The notes under the pieces were generated by a model. That model ran no database searches. It saw nothing but the letters and a program-made list of their open reading frames with translations, and was not told where the DNA came from. Positions 10,101 to 22,400 of a DNA stretch of 64,000 nucleotides are shown here, piece by piece. The stretch lies in NCBI GenBank assembly GCA_015039365.1, contig WION01000004.1:248001-312000 (forward strand), read 5' to 3'. The position numbers and the translations under genes were made by a program. Numbering within the stretch: the first letter of the stretch is position 1; each line of letters starts with the position of its first letter. Source of the DNA: Amanita rubescens (Eukaryota; Basidiomycota; Agaricomycetes; Agaricales; Amanitaceae).

Positions 10101-12005
10101 TACCTATGGTCCTGATATCCATTTGAAAGTCGCTGTCGTGGACGCGGACTATAGACTGGCGGTCAACTTTATTGAAGACGAAGTTTCCCTACTTCATGGT
10201 GAATTCAAGGATATGAGGGTACTCTTGTCAAACACGGGAACCAAACCTATTAGTGAGATCTGGATTGTTTCAGATGTTGGGGATGAAATATGGTTGAGTG
10301 AGCCACGAGACGACCATGACAAAGGTAGGCCAATGCTAGTCCGTGTACAACTTGCTTAACGATGAGAAGATGTTTCAGAAAGCGAAATTGTGCATTCCGC
10401 AAATTCCTTGGTTTCCGATGTTGTCTATCGCGTTCCGGGAGTTGCGACAGAGGATTTGCCACTCCTGCCAGGAGACAGCAAGGAAGTAACCATCAAACTA
10501 TGCGCAGAGGGTCCAGGGAGAAAAGACCTCTCATTGTTGCTGCCTTACCGAGGAGTAAGTTATTTAGCTGCTCGAATCTCTCCGCTAACAAGTGATTCAG
10601 GGGAATGACATGACGTTCCAATCAGTAAGACTTCACGCCGAGTATGAGGTGCAAGAGCCTTTTGAGCTCGCCGCCACTGCTCGCCCTTGTGAATCAACAG
10701 ATCACTCCTACATTATTGACTTCGAAATTCCGAAATAATCACCCTTCAAATATAATCAATTTAGTCCAGGTCAGCACATTAAGTCCAACGTGGGATTGTA
10801 CCTGCTCCAAGGCAAGGAACAACGTAAGTTGGTACTTGGCCACTTTTCTTGTAATTGCCACTAATCAGCACAAATCACAAGCCTCTCTTCATCCATCCCA
10901 GTCGTCGCGCATTACTAGTTAATGCATCTCCATGGGGTAGTACTCACGGCGTGCAAGAGACGCTTGATTATGTCTCTACGGCATTCGGGGACATCGTCGG
11001 TGGTCGCGACATCCAGAAGCAGAATTTGCCTTCAATAGGACTTGCTATGCAAGCATATTCTGAAGGTACAGTTTCACCGTCTGTAAGGTAGGGCGAGATT
11101 TACAACGATCAATAGGCGGATGATATAATTTCTATCCGGAGTCCCCATGATTCATCACTTCGTCGAGCACAGACGGCAACAAATCGTCTCTCAGAATATC
11201 GTCCAGTCAATCCCTCACTTACCCCCTCGCTTGCATTCATCCGTCTTTCCCCTTTACAACCCTTTCTCTGTCGACGTTTTAGTATTTTGGAGTATTCCCC
11301 AACAGCACCGTTTTGGGCTCGCTATCCTAACAGGACTTACGCTTGGGGCGCGACATGCAGCAATGAGCGAAGTCATTGAGAATTCTGAGAACACCAAGAT
11401 CAAGACCAACCGTAGCATGTATGCCGAGACACAGAGAGAGAAAGCGGAAATTCTGGGCTCTATGAGGAGCAGTGAATGGAACGCTGAAATGGATCCTTTG
11501 TTTGTTGCGATACAGGGCCAGTCAATTTTCATGCACGATTTCTCACAAGGGTAGGTTTTATCATCGCTTCACGCCAGACAAGAGAACCTAAAGATCCTTC
11601 CTTGTTGCCAGGCCGTATATTGCCCAGCTTTCCATCACTCTCCGGAATCATTCTCTAACATATCCGACCGAGTTTGTCCTCAAATTTCCGATGGTGCAGA
11701 AACATTCTTCGTGAGTAATGTTGTTCGACCATTATCTATTCCATTGAAAGTCCGTTAGAAACTTGGCTCCGACTTACATGGGTCGGACAACCTTTCGCGG
11801 TAGTTTGGAACCTTCTCAGTCTACGACCATCAAGCCGAAAGTTTGTATAACGCAGCCAGGTGTCTACGCTATTGATGGGTGGAATCTCACAACGGAGGTC
11901 TTTCGATCATCAGACTCGGGTAAAATACCCTTCCGACGATATAACCGGCAACCATCACCCGAAGAAACAACTCGCTTGACGATATGCGACATCCAAACAG
12001 CATAA
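7192..12005 (+). CDS. TRS85: TRAPP-III subunit TRAPPC8/Trs85 (frame-disrupted)
   Basis: Trs85 is the subunit that defines the TRAPP-III tethering complex, which activates the Rab Ypt1 in autophagy and ER-Golgi traffic. The gene has more than 15 exons. Recognisable blocks in order are MAPVLPSSLSPHICIL, HSSFSLRFSDLREIE, TPWWDDLKRCAEGEYVPSK, ALFNAVKKQFGLHSYLLP, FVVMSLVPWMEKCVLEWNE, LAEFATILGDYKLAITVWEA, FLRRAHELYRAKPTKLLSPS, GRLLYTTGDIAEAVKLFIGL and, near the end, RSMYAETQREKAEILGSMRS with EMDPLFVAIQGQSIFM. Introns 7329-7377 and 9213-9267 have GC donors. Four places need one surplus base skipped: about 7236-7243, 7556-7565, 9594-9604 and 10726-10735. The protein would otherwise be truncated after about 20 residues. 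Family assignment is confident; the exact exon set is less so. Confidence 0.8.
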
Positions 12006-12059
12006 TATTGCGTATATATATTCTAGAATTACATAAAGCTTGGCGCACCTGCGTGAACA

Positions 12060-12942
12060 CTATTTCCTATCCTTATCCTTCTCCTTCCTCAATGCAGCTT
12101 GTTTAACACGCATGTTGAAAAATGTCTGACGAAGACTGGATAAGATAGAAGACGCTACCACATTGATGGTACTTACTCCAAGTGTGAATTGCACCGCATT
12201 GAAAAATGGGACCCAAAGCTAGAAAATATGAAAATAGTTACAGCTTCAAGCTTCAAGACTCACTTCCACGGGTATAAAATTCTGCGCGATTAGCATGGAC
12301 AATGGAGAAGCAATCCATTGCACCTGTCAAAAATCAGTCAAACTTGCGGTATAACGCATAAGTCAAGGCTCACCTTAATTACGGGGAAGAAACCTTCTTC
12401 GACTGTCTTCAACACATCCCTTCCGTTAATGATGGCCATTGAGGCCAGGTATGCTTTATAGACATTGCTTAGAACCATAAATGTCATTTCAGTTACTCGG
12501 ACTTACCGGAGGTCTGGATAGGTGTGACAAAAAGGTTGCTAGCGAGGATTTGAGCAACCCTGGCGCCCTTGCCCGTCTTTCCTGAGAACACGCGCTGAAG
12601 CAGACCAACGAGGTAATGCGACAATGGTGCAGACACGAGGAAACCGTATAGTGCCATCTTCAACGCCTTGGTACTAAGATGGGCTCGGGCGAAAAGGTGC
12701 GTTACGATAGATGCATCGCGAGCAGGCTTGCGCACGGGGATCCCAGCGAGGTGACTGCCTGACACTTCTTGTAGGAAAAAAAGAACAGCTAGAGGACTTC
12801 GTCAGTATAATACTGGTTCGAGTATACACCAAGAGCTTGTACCCGTCGTCAGCGCCTTCGTCCGCAGTGGATGCAGGGCAAGTTCGCTCAGGTACTTTTG
12901 GAGCAGGGGATGCAAGCTCTTCTTTGCAGGCGAGGCGCTCAT
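12060..12942 (-). CDS. Mpv17/PMP22 (PXMP2-type) membrane protein
   Basis: This is a four-span membrane protein of the Mpv17/PXMP2 family found in peroxisomal or inner mitochondrial membranes, where members are proposed to form small-solute channels. It starts MSASPAKKSLHPLLQKYLSE, a usual opening. It continues with ALYGFLVSAPLSHYLVGLLQ, VAQILASNLFVTPIQT, VLKTVEEGFFPVIKVQW, and the family signature LWVPFFNAVQF. The basic C-terminus is KQAALRKEKDKDRK. The start ATG at 12942 is chosen because it opens the conserved block; an upstream TTG-led extension is not needed. Exons join cleanly. Peroxisomal versus mitochondrial location cannot be decided. Confidence 0.85.
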
Positions 12943-13170
12943 CTGTGCGGGGAGCGTGAGGCAATAGTTTAAGGGTGGGACCAGGGTCTGCAACGTAACA
13001 CTCTAGTCCCTAGATCAAGGACGTGCACACACGGTCAAAACTAATTCAATGGATATTCTAGTCCAGTATTAGGGAATAAAACTAATTGCTCTACGGGTAT
13101 GAATAGGTATTGCCCATCTATTTCCCTTTTACCCTGTAAAATAGATGAGAAAAACTAGAAAGGCAGGCAT

Positions 13171-14486
13171 TCAGAAGAATACGCACCAAGCTTTAACATA
13201 ATCGGCAAATGAAACCATGCAAACCGTCTGCCAAATGCCGAGTGCAATACGAGGGGTTACTCCTCTGTATAGCCCTTTGATTCCGTTTTCCTTGTATATG
13301 AACTTGAGGGTGCTAAAGATGGTCAGTTTTGCCGGTCGATTGGGGTCCTTAGCCATAGATTGCATCTTGGAAAGGTAATTAGAAGATGCCGAGCGCTGTC
13401 TACAACCGACCGTACCTCAACGCGGACAACTTCTATAGGCTGATTCCATGTTGCCAGAGCACCGCCTATAGAAGAAGCAAAGATTTTGTCCATCGCAGCC
13501 AGATTGTCACCTTCGCCTTTACCTCTCACTTTGCGGATTCCCGACTCAGCCAAACGAGCAAATCCCATGCTGATAGTTCCAAATGTTAGGTTTCGGGGAA
13601 AACCACAAACTCTAATCATACCGAGAACCCCAATTTGTGCACTGTCGCATGGCGACAGCATTTACTCCCTTATTTACACCGGCAAGACCTTCGCGACGAT
13701 AGATATCACCAAAGACGGCCCAGGTCGACGGCGGCTTGACTCCTGTCGCAGCAGTTTTATGGCGCGTGATCTCAACAGTCTTCATGCACGTCGTAAATCC
13801 TGAATATTGGTTTAAAAAAATCTCATACAATCGAATGATCGCGCTCACCCATAGTAGCATAAGCCTGAGCGACACCACCCGTCATACCACCTAACAAACC
13901 GGCGAATCCTGGAGTAATTCCAGCCGCAAGACTCATGGTCTCTACTTCCGACGCAGTAAACATGAGAACACCGCCCTTGGTTGAAGCTTCAATCCAGGCC
14001 TTAAAGCAACCTATCAAAAAACAAAACAAAATCCAAGTATTAACTCAAACACCGACCCATGGGATTAGGCCTTGGTAAAATCCAACAAAGCCACCACGAG
14101 CCCAAACCGCTCTTAGAGCTTGGAACATGCTCTGCGACCGGTTGGCTGCCATTTGAGTCTTCAATACTTCAAGAGGCTGCCCCAAGGTCGTAACCTGGAC
14201 AAGAAGTCACTTTCGAATTCGTGAGCCTAATGTTTAAATACTTGCCTCCTACGGGCAGGCAACGTCAGTACAAGTGGAGTGAAATACGCGCTGATGACAC
14301 TTACGAACTATATTTGACGATGCGCTATTATCAGTCTTTCCTCGAAATTTTGAATAAAACGTACCATGTTCATAATAGCACCTTTAAAGGTCAGACGATA
14401 ATGGTGCGGCAAGAAGCAGTAAACTTACCGATGGCTATGTTTGACCAGCTGAAGCCTTTCTGACCAGGTTCTCGTTGGACACCCAT
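13171..14486 (-). CDS. YHM2: Mitochondrial citrate/2-oxoglutarate carrier Yhm2
   Basis: This is an inner-membrane solute carrier (SLC25 fold) of the Yhm2 type, which exchanges citrate for 2-oxoglutarate and was also described as a mitochondrial DNA-binding protein in yeast. It starts [16 protein letters not shown]. The first repeat has [14 protein letters not shown] (P-x-E-x-x-K), and the third has [15 protein letters not shown] (P-x-E-x-x-R). The second repeat has the atypical [19 protein letters not shown], lacking the proline, as is characteristic of Yhm2. The end [19 protein letters not shown] and [10 protein letters not shown] is typical. About seven exons, all in frame. The short tail after KAW is a guess. 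Confidence 0.88.
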
Positions 14487-14869
14487 AACGACAAGGAGGA
14501 CGGAACGGATGAAGGGAAAAAGAGAGGAAGAAAGGTCGAATTACTATAACTGTAACTGCATTTTTTGGGGCAGTACGCAGTTCGGCGTTATCCGATCAAC
14601 GGGGCCCTGGTCGCGCCGTTCCGCGTCCAACTCCAATTCGCTCATGTTATATTATCTTGCTATTGTTTAACCGGTATCAACTGTAATCCAACGAAGGGTA
14701 TGTATCCTGAATGTGACAGCATGTACAAATCCGAATATTGTGCCATAAACGATTATGCATGGAAAGTTTAAAGACGGTATAAGGTAAGAAACCCATTATC
14801 AACAGCTGCGGGCCAGGGCAGTAACCATCTCAGTGCGAAAAGGTTCCGTGAGGCTTTGAATCGCCAAAA
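14487..14869. other. Intergenic stretch, nothing recognised
   Basis: About 380 bp between the YHM2 start codon and the stop of the coiled-coil gene, both on the minus strand, so it carries the YHM2 promoter. A 68-codon plus-strand frame at 14565-14771 has no family resemblance and unremarkable composition. No RNA gene or repeat was seen. Confidence 0.5.
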
Positions 14870-17800
14870 TTAATTATTCTCCTGCGGTGCCACGGCTTCC
14901 AAATCTTCTTTCAGTCTAATAAATTAAAGAACATGTTAGAACATGCGGAAGGTAACAGAATGATTAAAAGAGGTTCCAAATGACGGCGAGCGTGATGGTA
15001 CTTCCAACAAAGCTCTAATCCCGAGGAACTGGACGTACCGAGTAATCTGTTCTTGATTTTCTTCCTGGTCCTGTTCCAAGTACTGTATCTCCATAGCCTT
15101 CCGCGAAACTTCTTCCTGAAGTTCTTCCGCCTTCGCCTGTGAGGCCTTCAATTCCTCCTGCAAAGCTTTAATACCTCTGTCATGCTCCGCCTGGAGATCG
15201 TACATCTTCAGGCTATGGGCTTCGTGTATACGTTGAAGCTCTTCTCTCGTCACACCTGTGGAACCTGGAGAAGGAGGGTGGGGGGCACTGACTCCATTGC
15301 TTTTCGGATGATCGGATGACATCGAAGCCTTGAGCGTTGCCAACTCTCCTTCTAAATCAGAGAGTTTTATGGACAACTCCGATTTTTGGACGGCAAATGT
15401 TGTAATGTCCGCGTCATGTAGAGCGCGCAGTTTCGTCGTCTCTTCTGCACGTGCTTTTGCGACCTCTTCGAGCTCTTTTCCATGATTTCTGGACATCTCG
15501 GACAGTGACGCCTTGGTCAAACTAAGCATGTCTGTCGCCGCATGAAGGTCATCTTTGGAACGAGACAACTCGCTAGTCAAGCGAGCTATCTCTTCTAGAT
15601 GTTCCGGTGACGCTTTTGGAGTGGCAGCTGCTGTCAACGCTTCATCACGTTGTTTTGTCAAGCTTTCGGCCTCGGAGCGAGCAGCGTCTAATGACGCCTT
15701 CGCCTTGGACAAATCATCCTTCGTCGCTTTAAGCTCCAAATTCAAGCCGTTGATCTGCTTTTCCAACGCCTTGAGTTGAGACTCCAAAGTCAAAGAATGT
15801 TCCCGCTTGAGATCTTCAGTCCTGACTTGGTTGGCGGCTTGAAGCTGCTCAATCGTAGAATTGGAACTTGCACGGAGGTTTTGTAACTCTACGGCATGTT
15901 CCTCGCCAGCTTCGATCTGGTAGACGATTAGCATTGACCTTATGAGATCAGGAGGGTCCAACCTTAGCCCGTTTGAAAGTATCTTGTAGTGACACCTCAT
16001 GTTCGGCCTTGACTGCATCAAGTCGCGAGTTGTACTTCGCTTCTTGCCCCTGATTAATAATCTCTTAGCAGCTGCTCCTTTAACGATAATACATAACAGA
16101 CCTCGAGTTCTGCAGTTAACCTTTTGATTTCCTCTTCCAGTCGAGCTTTCTGTTCCAAGAACGAAGCCTCTGCCTCCTTGAGTTTCTGTAGATGGCCTTG
16201 AGCTGCGGCCTCCGCGTCTTTCTGTCCTTGCTCATGTTCACGTTGTGTGGCTTCAAGTTGCGCTTGGATGGTTTCGAGCGTCGCTACAACTTTAGCACGT
16301 TCGTCAGCAGCATTCTGCAGCTGTTCCGCGTGCTGTGAGCGCAAATCAGCAACTCGGGCCTCAAACTCGGTTGCCTTGGAGCGTGCTCCCTCTTCAGCTT
16401 GTTTGGCAGCGGATACCAGGGAGTATATCTGCTCTTCTAAACTTTTCACTTTGGCCAGTACAGTTTCGCGGTCATCTTCCAGCGTCTCCTGACTTTCCCT
16501 CAACTCAAGAACCTCAACCTCTAGTTCCGAAACTTTGCTCGCATTCTCCTCTCGCTCGGTCTTCAAATTGTTTATCTGTGTCTCGAGCTCTTCTATGCGA
16601 GATGCGCCTTCGTTCCAAGTCACGCGATTTAGAATTCGTGGTCTCGGTTGCTTGAGTGTGAGCAAGTTTTAAAGCCTCAATTTCAGCGGTCGTCGCTTTC
16701 AGGTCAGCTTCCGCTTTTAGAACAGCTTCCCGCTCCGCCTGGGATGCCGAAGCTTGAGCATTGCGTGCGGCTTCCAACTTTTCTGTTGCAACCAACAATT
16801 CATCCTCCAAGGCAGATCGTTGCGAGCTAAGAGACTCGATCAACTCTTCCTTGGCCTGCACAGCGGATTGCAACCCTGCGACCTTTAAGAGAAAGGTTCA
16901 AAAGTGTCCTATAACATATATTGCATGTACCAACTTTCTCATCTGCTGCCACCAGCTGGGCTGCCGTTGAGCTGCTCAATTCATCTGATTGTTTACTGCT
17001 TGCATCGAGTTCGCCTTGGTATTTGACCTCCAAGTCCATTTTGGCGTGTTCCAATTCTTGTACAGAGGAAGCCTTCGCTTGTATTTCTGCCTGAGCTTCA
17101 GCGAGCAAAGTTTGTAGTTGCTGGATTCGGCTTTCGAGGTCACTGGCTACCTGGGCTCTGGAAGCCAACTCTTCCGTAGCATCTTTAAGCTACAAATAAA
17201 ATTATGATCAGCGACCTTATGCAGATCAGCAACTAAGCTACCTTATTTCGCAATTCTTCGGAATCTTTCCCACCTTTAATCTCATGGATAGAGCCTATTG
17301 AACCACTCGGCCCCGCAGCTTTAGTGGCCGCTCCAACGGTGGATGAACGTGAAGGAGCTCCCTTGGTGGTTGCCGTGGTTGCCTTGGTAGGAGCACTAGA
17401 TGCTGGTTTCGTGCTAGTCGGAGTTGCGCGTTTAACTCCTTCAGAGACGGACGGCCGAGGACGATGGGAAGTGATGCCTGACTTCAACGATGCGGCAGAG
17501 CCGGATGGCGATACGACAGAATGACGAACAGGAGCAGAAGTTACGGTCGCAGACGCTGGTTTTGAAGCAGTAGGTGGCACACTCGCCTTTGTCGCGGTAG
17601 AAGTAGCCGTCTTTGGTGGTACTACGGATGACCTGCGGCTTGGGGGAGCAGCAGACGTTGGTGCCCGTGAGCTAGCCATTGTTGGTTTGGACGCAGCAGA
17701 CGCGCTACTGGATTTTTTCAGCAGGGGGGCTGCAGCAGGCTTCGTCATAGCTGCAGGGACGGATGATCGAGGTGTTGGCTTGACTGCACCAGAACCAAAT

Positions 17801-18217
17801 GTACCAGAATTGATTATCTATTATGAGGCGTCAATGACGTTAAAATATTGAGACGCAAAAGCAGCGAACCTTCTTGACAAGTGGAGTAGGAGGGGCACTC
17901 GATATCTTGCCCTGGGATGGCTTGACAGTGAGTCCGGACTTGGACTTGCCGGGTGATGCAGGATCCTTGGTATATGGGGCTTCATGGTGAGCCGTTTCTT
18001 CAGCTCCGGCAGCTTGCGGCGCGTCGGCGATAACATCAACGTCTTCCGGTATCGCGTCATGGTTGACGGGCGTGTCGGCAGCGTGTTCCAAAAATTCGGC
18101 GCCCTCGGCCTCGTGCTCAACATGAAACTCGTCCTGGTTGGACAGCGTGTTGTCAGGCTGCGACAGGGGATCCGAGCCCGAAGGATGGACGTAATCCTGC
18201 AAATCAGCGTCGGCCAT
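14870..18217 (-). CDS. Long coiled-coil protein with Ser/Thr/Ala-rich N-terminal linker
   Basis: This is a protein of about 1,000 residues. It opens MADADLQDYVHPSGSDPLSQ, followed by an acidic segment and a long low-complexity Ser/Ala/Thr/Pro linker (for example PPSRRSSVVPPKTATSTATK). From about residue 290 it is almost continuous heptad coiled coil (LQTLLAEAQAEIQAKASSV, LEEQIYSLVSAAKQAEEG, LEKQINGLNLELKATKDDLS). It ends ALQEELKASQAKAEELQEE and LEAVAPQENN. No catalytic or membrane domain is visible; a scaffold or cytoskeletal tether is plausible but unproven. One surplus base near 16601-16615 interrupts the coil between SRDLER and ASRIEELETQIN; reading on without the skip gives a non-heptad Arg-rich stretch and a stop. 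The precise family is not recognised. Confidence 0.7.
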
Positions 18218-18293
18218 TGGGCAAAGAAGTAAAGAAGGAGAGTTTGAGTGAATAATTCTGTCACACGTCACACTGTTTTACATATAACTCCTC

Positions 18294-19293
18294 TCAGAAC
18301 TGAACATTCAACACTTCCAACACTCTCTCCGCCCCTTTGTGGCCGTGTCCAAGGACGCTGACCTTGCTTTCCTTGAGCCGACACGCATATATATAACCGT
18401 TACACACTTACCGATGCAGTTCCAAGGTTGAAATGCTTCCCTGTCAAGCTGTATAAGTTGATTGATTTCATTTGCGCATAACATACCCTCTGCGAGTGGA
18501 AAGCCAAGCCAACGCGTGATAAGAACACGACCAAAATGTCCGTGCGCGAAAATAATGACATCCGGCTTGTCCGAGGTGCTGTCTTCCAGATATTCTTGGT
18601 GCCATTTACACACCTTTGCTATGACAGAATCTACGCGCTGCTGCATTTGCTCAACCGATTCGCCACCTGGACAGCTGATACTATGAGAAACGCATATCCA
18701 CCTCTATACCAAAAGAGATCTACCCATCGTTCCAAATATTCCACGCGGGATTGATTTTCAATATGTCCGCGGTTACTAGGCCGTCGTAGTCGCCTGGATA
18801 CGATACGTCATTCACTTCATCTCATAGGCGCCAGCATAGCTCGAATTTACCATAATCCCATTCTCTGACATCTTCCGAAACTTCGTGTGGTGGCTCCTTG
18901 GTGTGTACGGAAGGCCAGATGAAAGGTTTTCTGTGCTCGTTGACGGGGAGATATGATGGCCCTGAGGCATCGCTTGGGGTCAATGATGACTAGACATCAT
19001 CCGTAGACTGCAGTGTTATGATTGAGTACGGTGATTACTGACGATCATCGCCCACGAGGCGCCCAGCACCATCCTTGACAACTTGCTCCCCCTTAGTAGT
19101 GAGCGGGATGTCGCTTCGACCTGTCTACATGATAGCTTCAATTTATGCGCGCACTAAATAAGTCAAATGCATACGTGTTGACTGCACCTGTCGGGATAGA
19201 ATCTAGAGCAAGAGGAAAGTCACATACCCATGTTATAGACCATTCTGTTTCACCATGGCGAACGAGGATGAGACGGGGACAAGGGCGCGACAT
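18294..19293 (-). CDS. SHB17: Histidine-phosphatase family protein, Shb17-like (sedoheptulose-bisphosphatase type)
   Basis: The phosphoglycerate-mutase-like RHG motif is LILVRHGETEW, and the second catalytic His is in DVIIFAHGHFGRVL. Between them lie TGRSDIPLTTKGEQVV, SPRQRAQKTFHLAF, VREWDYG joined to DYDGLV, NPAWNIWNDG and CPGGESVEQM. This order and the WNIWNDG block match yeast Shb17, which hydrolyses sedoheptulose-1,7-bisphosphate in riboneogenesis; related fungal paralogues of unknown substrate cannot be excluded. The C-terminus after two short introns is LTGKHFNLGTAS and VLGHGH. One surplus base is needed near 18891-18905 between KTFHLAF and the block leading to VREWDYG. Exons near the RHG motif are hard to place. 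It is divergent from VPS18 (147 bp). Confidence 0.8.
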
Positions 19294-19440
19294 GATGGAC
19301 CGATGAAGAGGCAGGCTACTCTTTTAGCCTTATCAATGTACTTTCATACGATCCTTTCGCTCTGATTCGGTACGGGCCGGGAGTGCCGAACCTAGTTGCC
19401 AAATTAGGAAACGCGGCGGAGGTTGAGCACGACGGTCACC

Positions 19441-22400
19441 ATGTTCGACGATTGTAAGCTATTCCTTTTCTCAGATTAGCCCTCTCTGCATCTTTCACAG
19501 ACGTCGAGCATGCTGCTGGTGCACAGGCTGTGCCAAAGCCCATATCTCTCCCACCTCTCCAGTACGAGGGCTTTGAGCCTGGTGATGCACGTCATGACCA
19601 ACCTGTGCGTAGTTCCCTATCCGCTGAACTACTCTAAAACTCCCGTAAAGGAAAACGAGCCAACTATATCGCCCACGAATGTCCCAATATTTGGGCTTGG
19701 TCGCGTCCAGTACACATTTCCTGCCACTCTCATCGCGTTCGCCGTTTCCTCCGACATGCTTGCCATGGGTTTCTCCACCAATGCGATTGTCCTTATTGAA
19801 CTTTCTCACTCAGATCAAGTAATAAAAATCCAAGTTCCCTGCCAAGCCGACTGACATGACAATATATAAACTGTTCATGGATCCATCTGGGCGTCATATC
19901 GTTGTGACATCCACACAGGGTCAGAACTGGTACCTATACCGAACATGGAAGAAGCCTAGGCTACTCAAAAGTTTTAAAATGGTCATTGAAAGCATCGCGT
20001 GGAACAAGGCGGCGTTGCTCTCAACCTCTCAATCAACCTCTACGCGGGAGATCCTTATTGGAGCAAAGAATGGCACCATTTACGAAGCGGTTCTCGATGC
20101 TGAAGAGGATTTCTTCAAGTCGCAAGAACGCTATCTTCAATCGGTGTTCACCCTACCTGAGCGACATCCTATTACCGGGATTCGGTTCGATTTCTTTCCG
20201 CCTTCCGAGCAAAGAAAGGCCTTGATCGTCGTAACTACGCCAACACGGATCTACCAGTTCATTGGTGCTCCTGATAGAAAATCCGAAGAGGGCGGTAAAG
20301 TATTTTCATCCTTGTTTATGTCGTATCGCGATAATGTTCCAAGTATGCAAACCACATCCACCCTTTGACAGAGTCTAATGGAGCCTAGAGATCCTTGAAC
20401 TTCCGGGAGATATCGAAAGGACTGAATTACAGTATTTTACCCTCCGTTCGGATCAGCCGAGTGCCTTACCAAGGAATATGGCTTGGTTGACAGGTGAGCA
20501 GCCTTCCTAACCTCGTTTTCCTGGCTTATATTTCCACCAAGGACAGGGAATTTATCATGGAACTTTGAAATTCGATCTTGAGTCTGAAGACCAGATTGAC
20601 TCTGCACAACTTTTACCTTACCCTCTAGAGGACGGATCGAGCACCGCTACACCGATATCTATGGCCCTCACAGAGTTCCACTTCCTACTGCTATATGAAG
20701 ACAGAGTAATTGGCATATGTAATTTGAATGATCATGTCGTGTATGAAGAAGCAATCTCTCTGGTATAGTCTAAACTATCCTCGTTTGACGTTATTTTCAC
20801 GGTATTAATACAGAGCCCGAACGAGACCGTGCTGGGCTTGGCTGCAGATCCCGTTCGTAAGACATATTGGGTTTATACAGACCAATCTTTGTTTGAATTG
20901 GTCGTGGCAAATGAGGATAGGGATGTCTGGAAATCGTATTTGGATAAAGGTAATTACGAAGTCGCGTTGCGCTATGCCAAGGTTAGGCGATTTTCGTCTG
21001 GTCAATTAGATGGTACTTATTTGCGTAGAGCGCAAATCAACGTGACGCTGTGTTGGCGTCGCAAGCAAATGCTCTTTTCGACGAGGCACGCTATTTTAAC
21101 GCCGCACAATGTTACGCGCAAACATCGATTACCTTTGAAGAGGTCACCTTGAAATTTCTGGATGTGGGGGAGCGTGACGCTCTGAGATCATACCTTATTT
21201 CCCGACTGGAAAGAACCAGGAAAACGGCATGTGGTCTAGTCATCGATCTTTGTTCCGTCGATAACGCCCCTGCTCTCAGGACTTGACCCAGCGAATGATT
21301 TTGGCGACGTGGCTTGTTGAGATATACCTTAGCAAATGCAATGAGCTGGACGATGCAATTGCTTCTCAAGCTATATCAAATGACATGGATAACTTTCAGG
21401 CTGAGAAGGTGTTGATCGAGGACGACTTGAAACAATTTCTGGAAACGTACAAGGTGAGTACCATGCTATTTTTTCCTGTAGCTTTTGGTGAAGATTGGCA
21501 GAATCACCTGGATCCTACGACTGTCTATGACCTGATTCAAGGCCATGGTCGCACGGATATATACCTCTATTATGCGGATGTAATCAGGGACCACGAGCGT
21601 ATAATAGAACATTGGGTTCTGGAGGAAGAATGGACCAAGGCGATAGAGATCATTAGCAGACAGGTACGTCACTATTTTTCCCGAAAAATTCAAGACTCCC
21701 GATGTTGTTAGTCGAACCCAGATCTCTACTACAAGTTCAGCTCTGTACTTATGCGCCACGCTCCGAAGGAAACTGTTGATTCCTGGTTACGCCAGTCATT
21801 GTTGGATCCCGTTAAACTCGTACCCGCGCTATTGCAATCACAACATGCTTCCCGCGATTCTCCATCTCCGGACCACGCCATCCGGTACCTGAATTATGTG
21901 ATATTCGAGCAAAAAAGCACGTCCTCTACGATACACAATCTCATAATTTCGTTCTACGTCTCTCCCTCGTCATCAAATTCGCATCCAGCAACAGATGACG
22001 ATGAACTGCTCCTCCGGTTCCTTGCGAATGCTCCGACAGACCCCCTTTCAGGGAAACCTTATTATGATCTTGATTATGCATTAAGACTATGCAAGCACGC
22101 GGGGAGGACACATCCTTGTGTGCATATCTATTCAAAAATGGGCATGTGGGAGAATAGCGTGGACTTGGCTCTGGAGAAAGGTGATCTTGAGCTAGCGAAA
22201 GTCAATGCTGATATGCCGGAAGAAGACGTAGCGTTGCGCAAGAGACTGTGGCTAAAGGTTGCACGGTACGTTGTGCAGGATAAGAAAGACATCAGATCGT
22301 ACGATTTTTCTCTATGCAACCTGTCAGATCAATTAATCACTTTTTTGACAGCGCCATGCATTTCTTGGAAAATACAGATCTTCTCAAGATAGAAGACATA

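Noticed and set aside
10800..10925. Apparent frame break in TRS85 before LLVNASPWG
   Set aside because: A donor a few bases downstream (gtactt instead of gtaagt) leaves two bases that complete the codon and the frame continues.
14565..14771. 68-codon plus-strand frame upstream of YHM2
   Set aside because: No similarity to known proteins and it lies in the probable YHM2 promoter.
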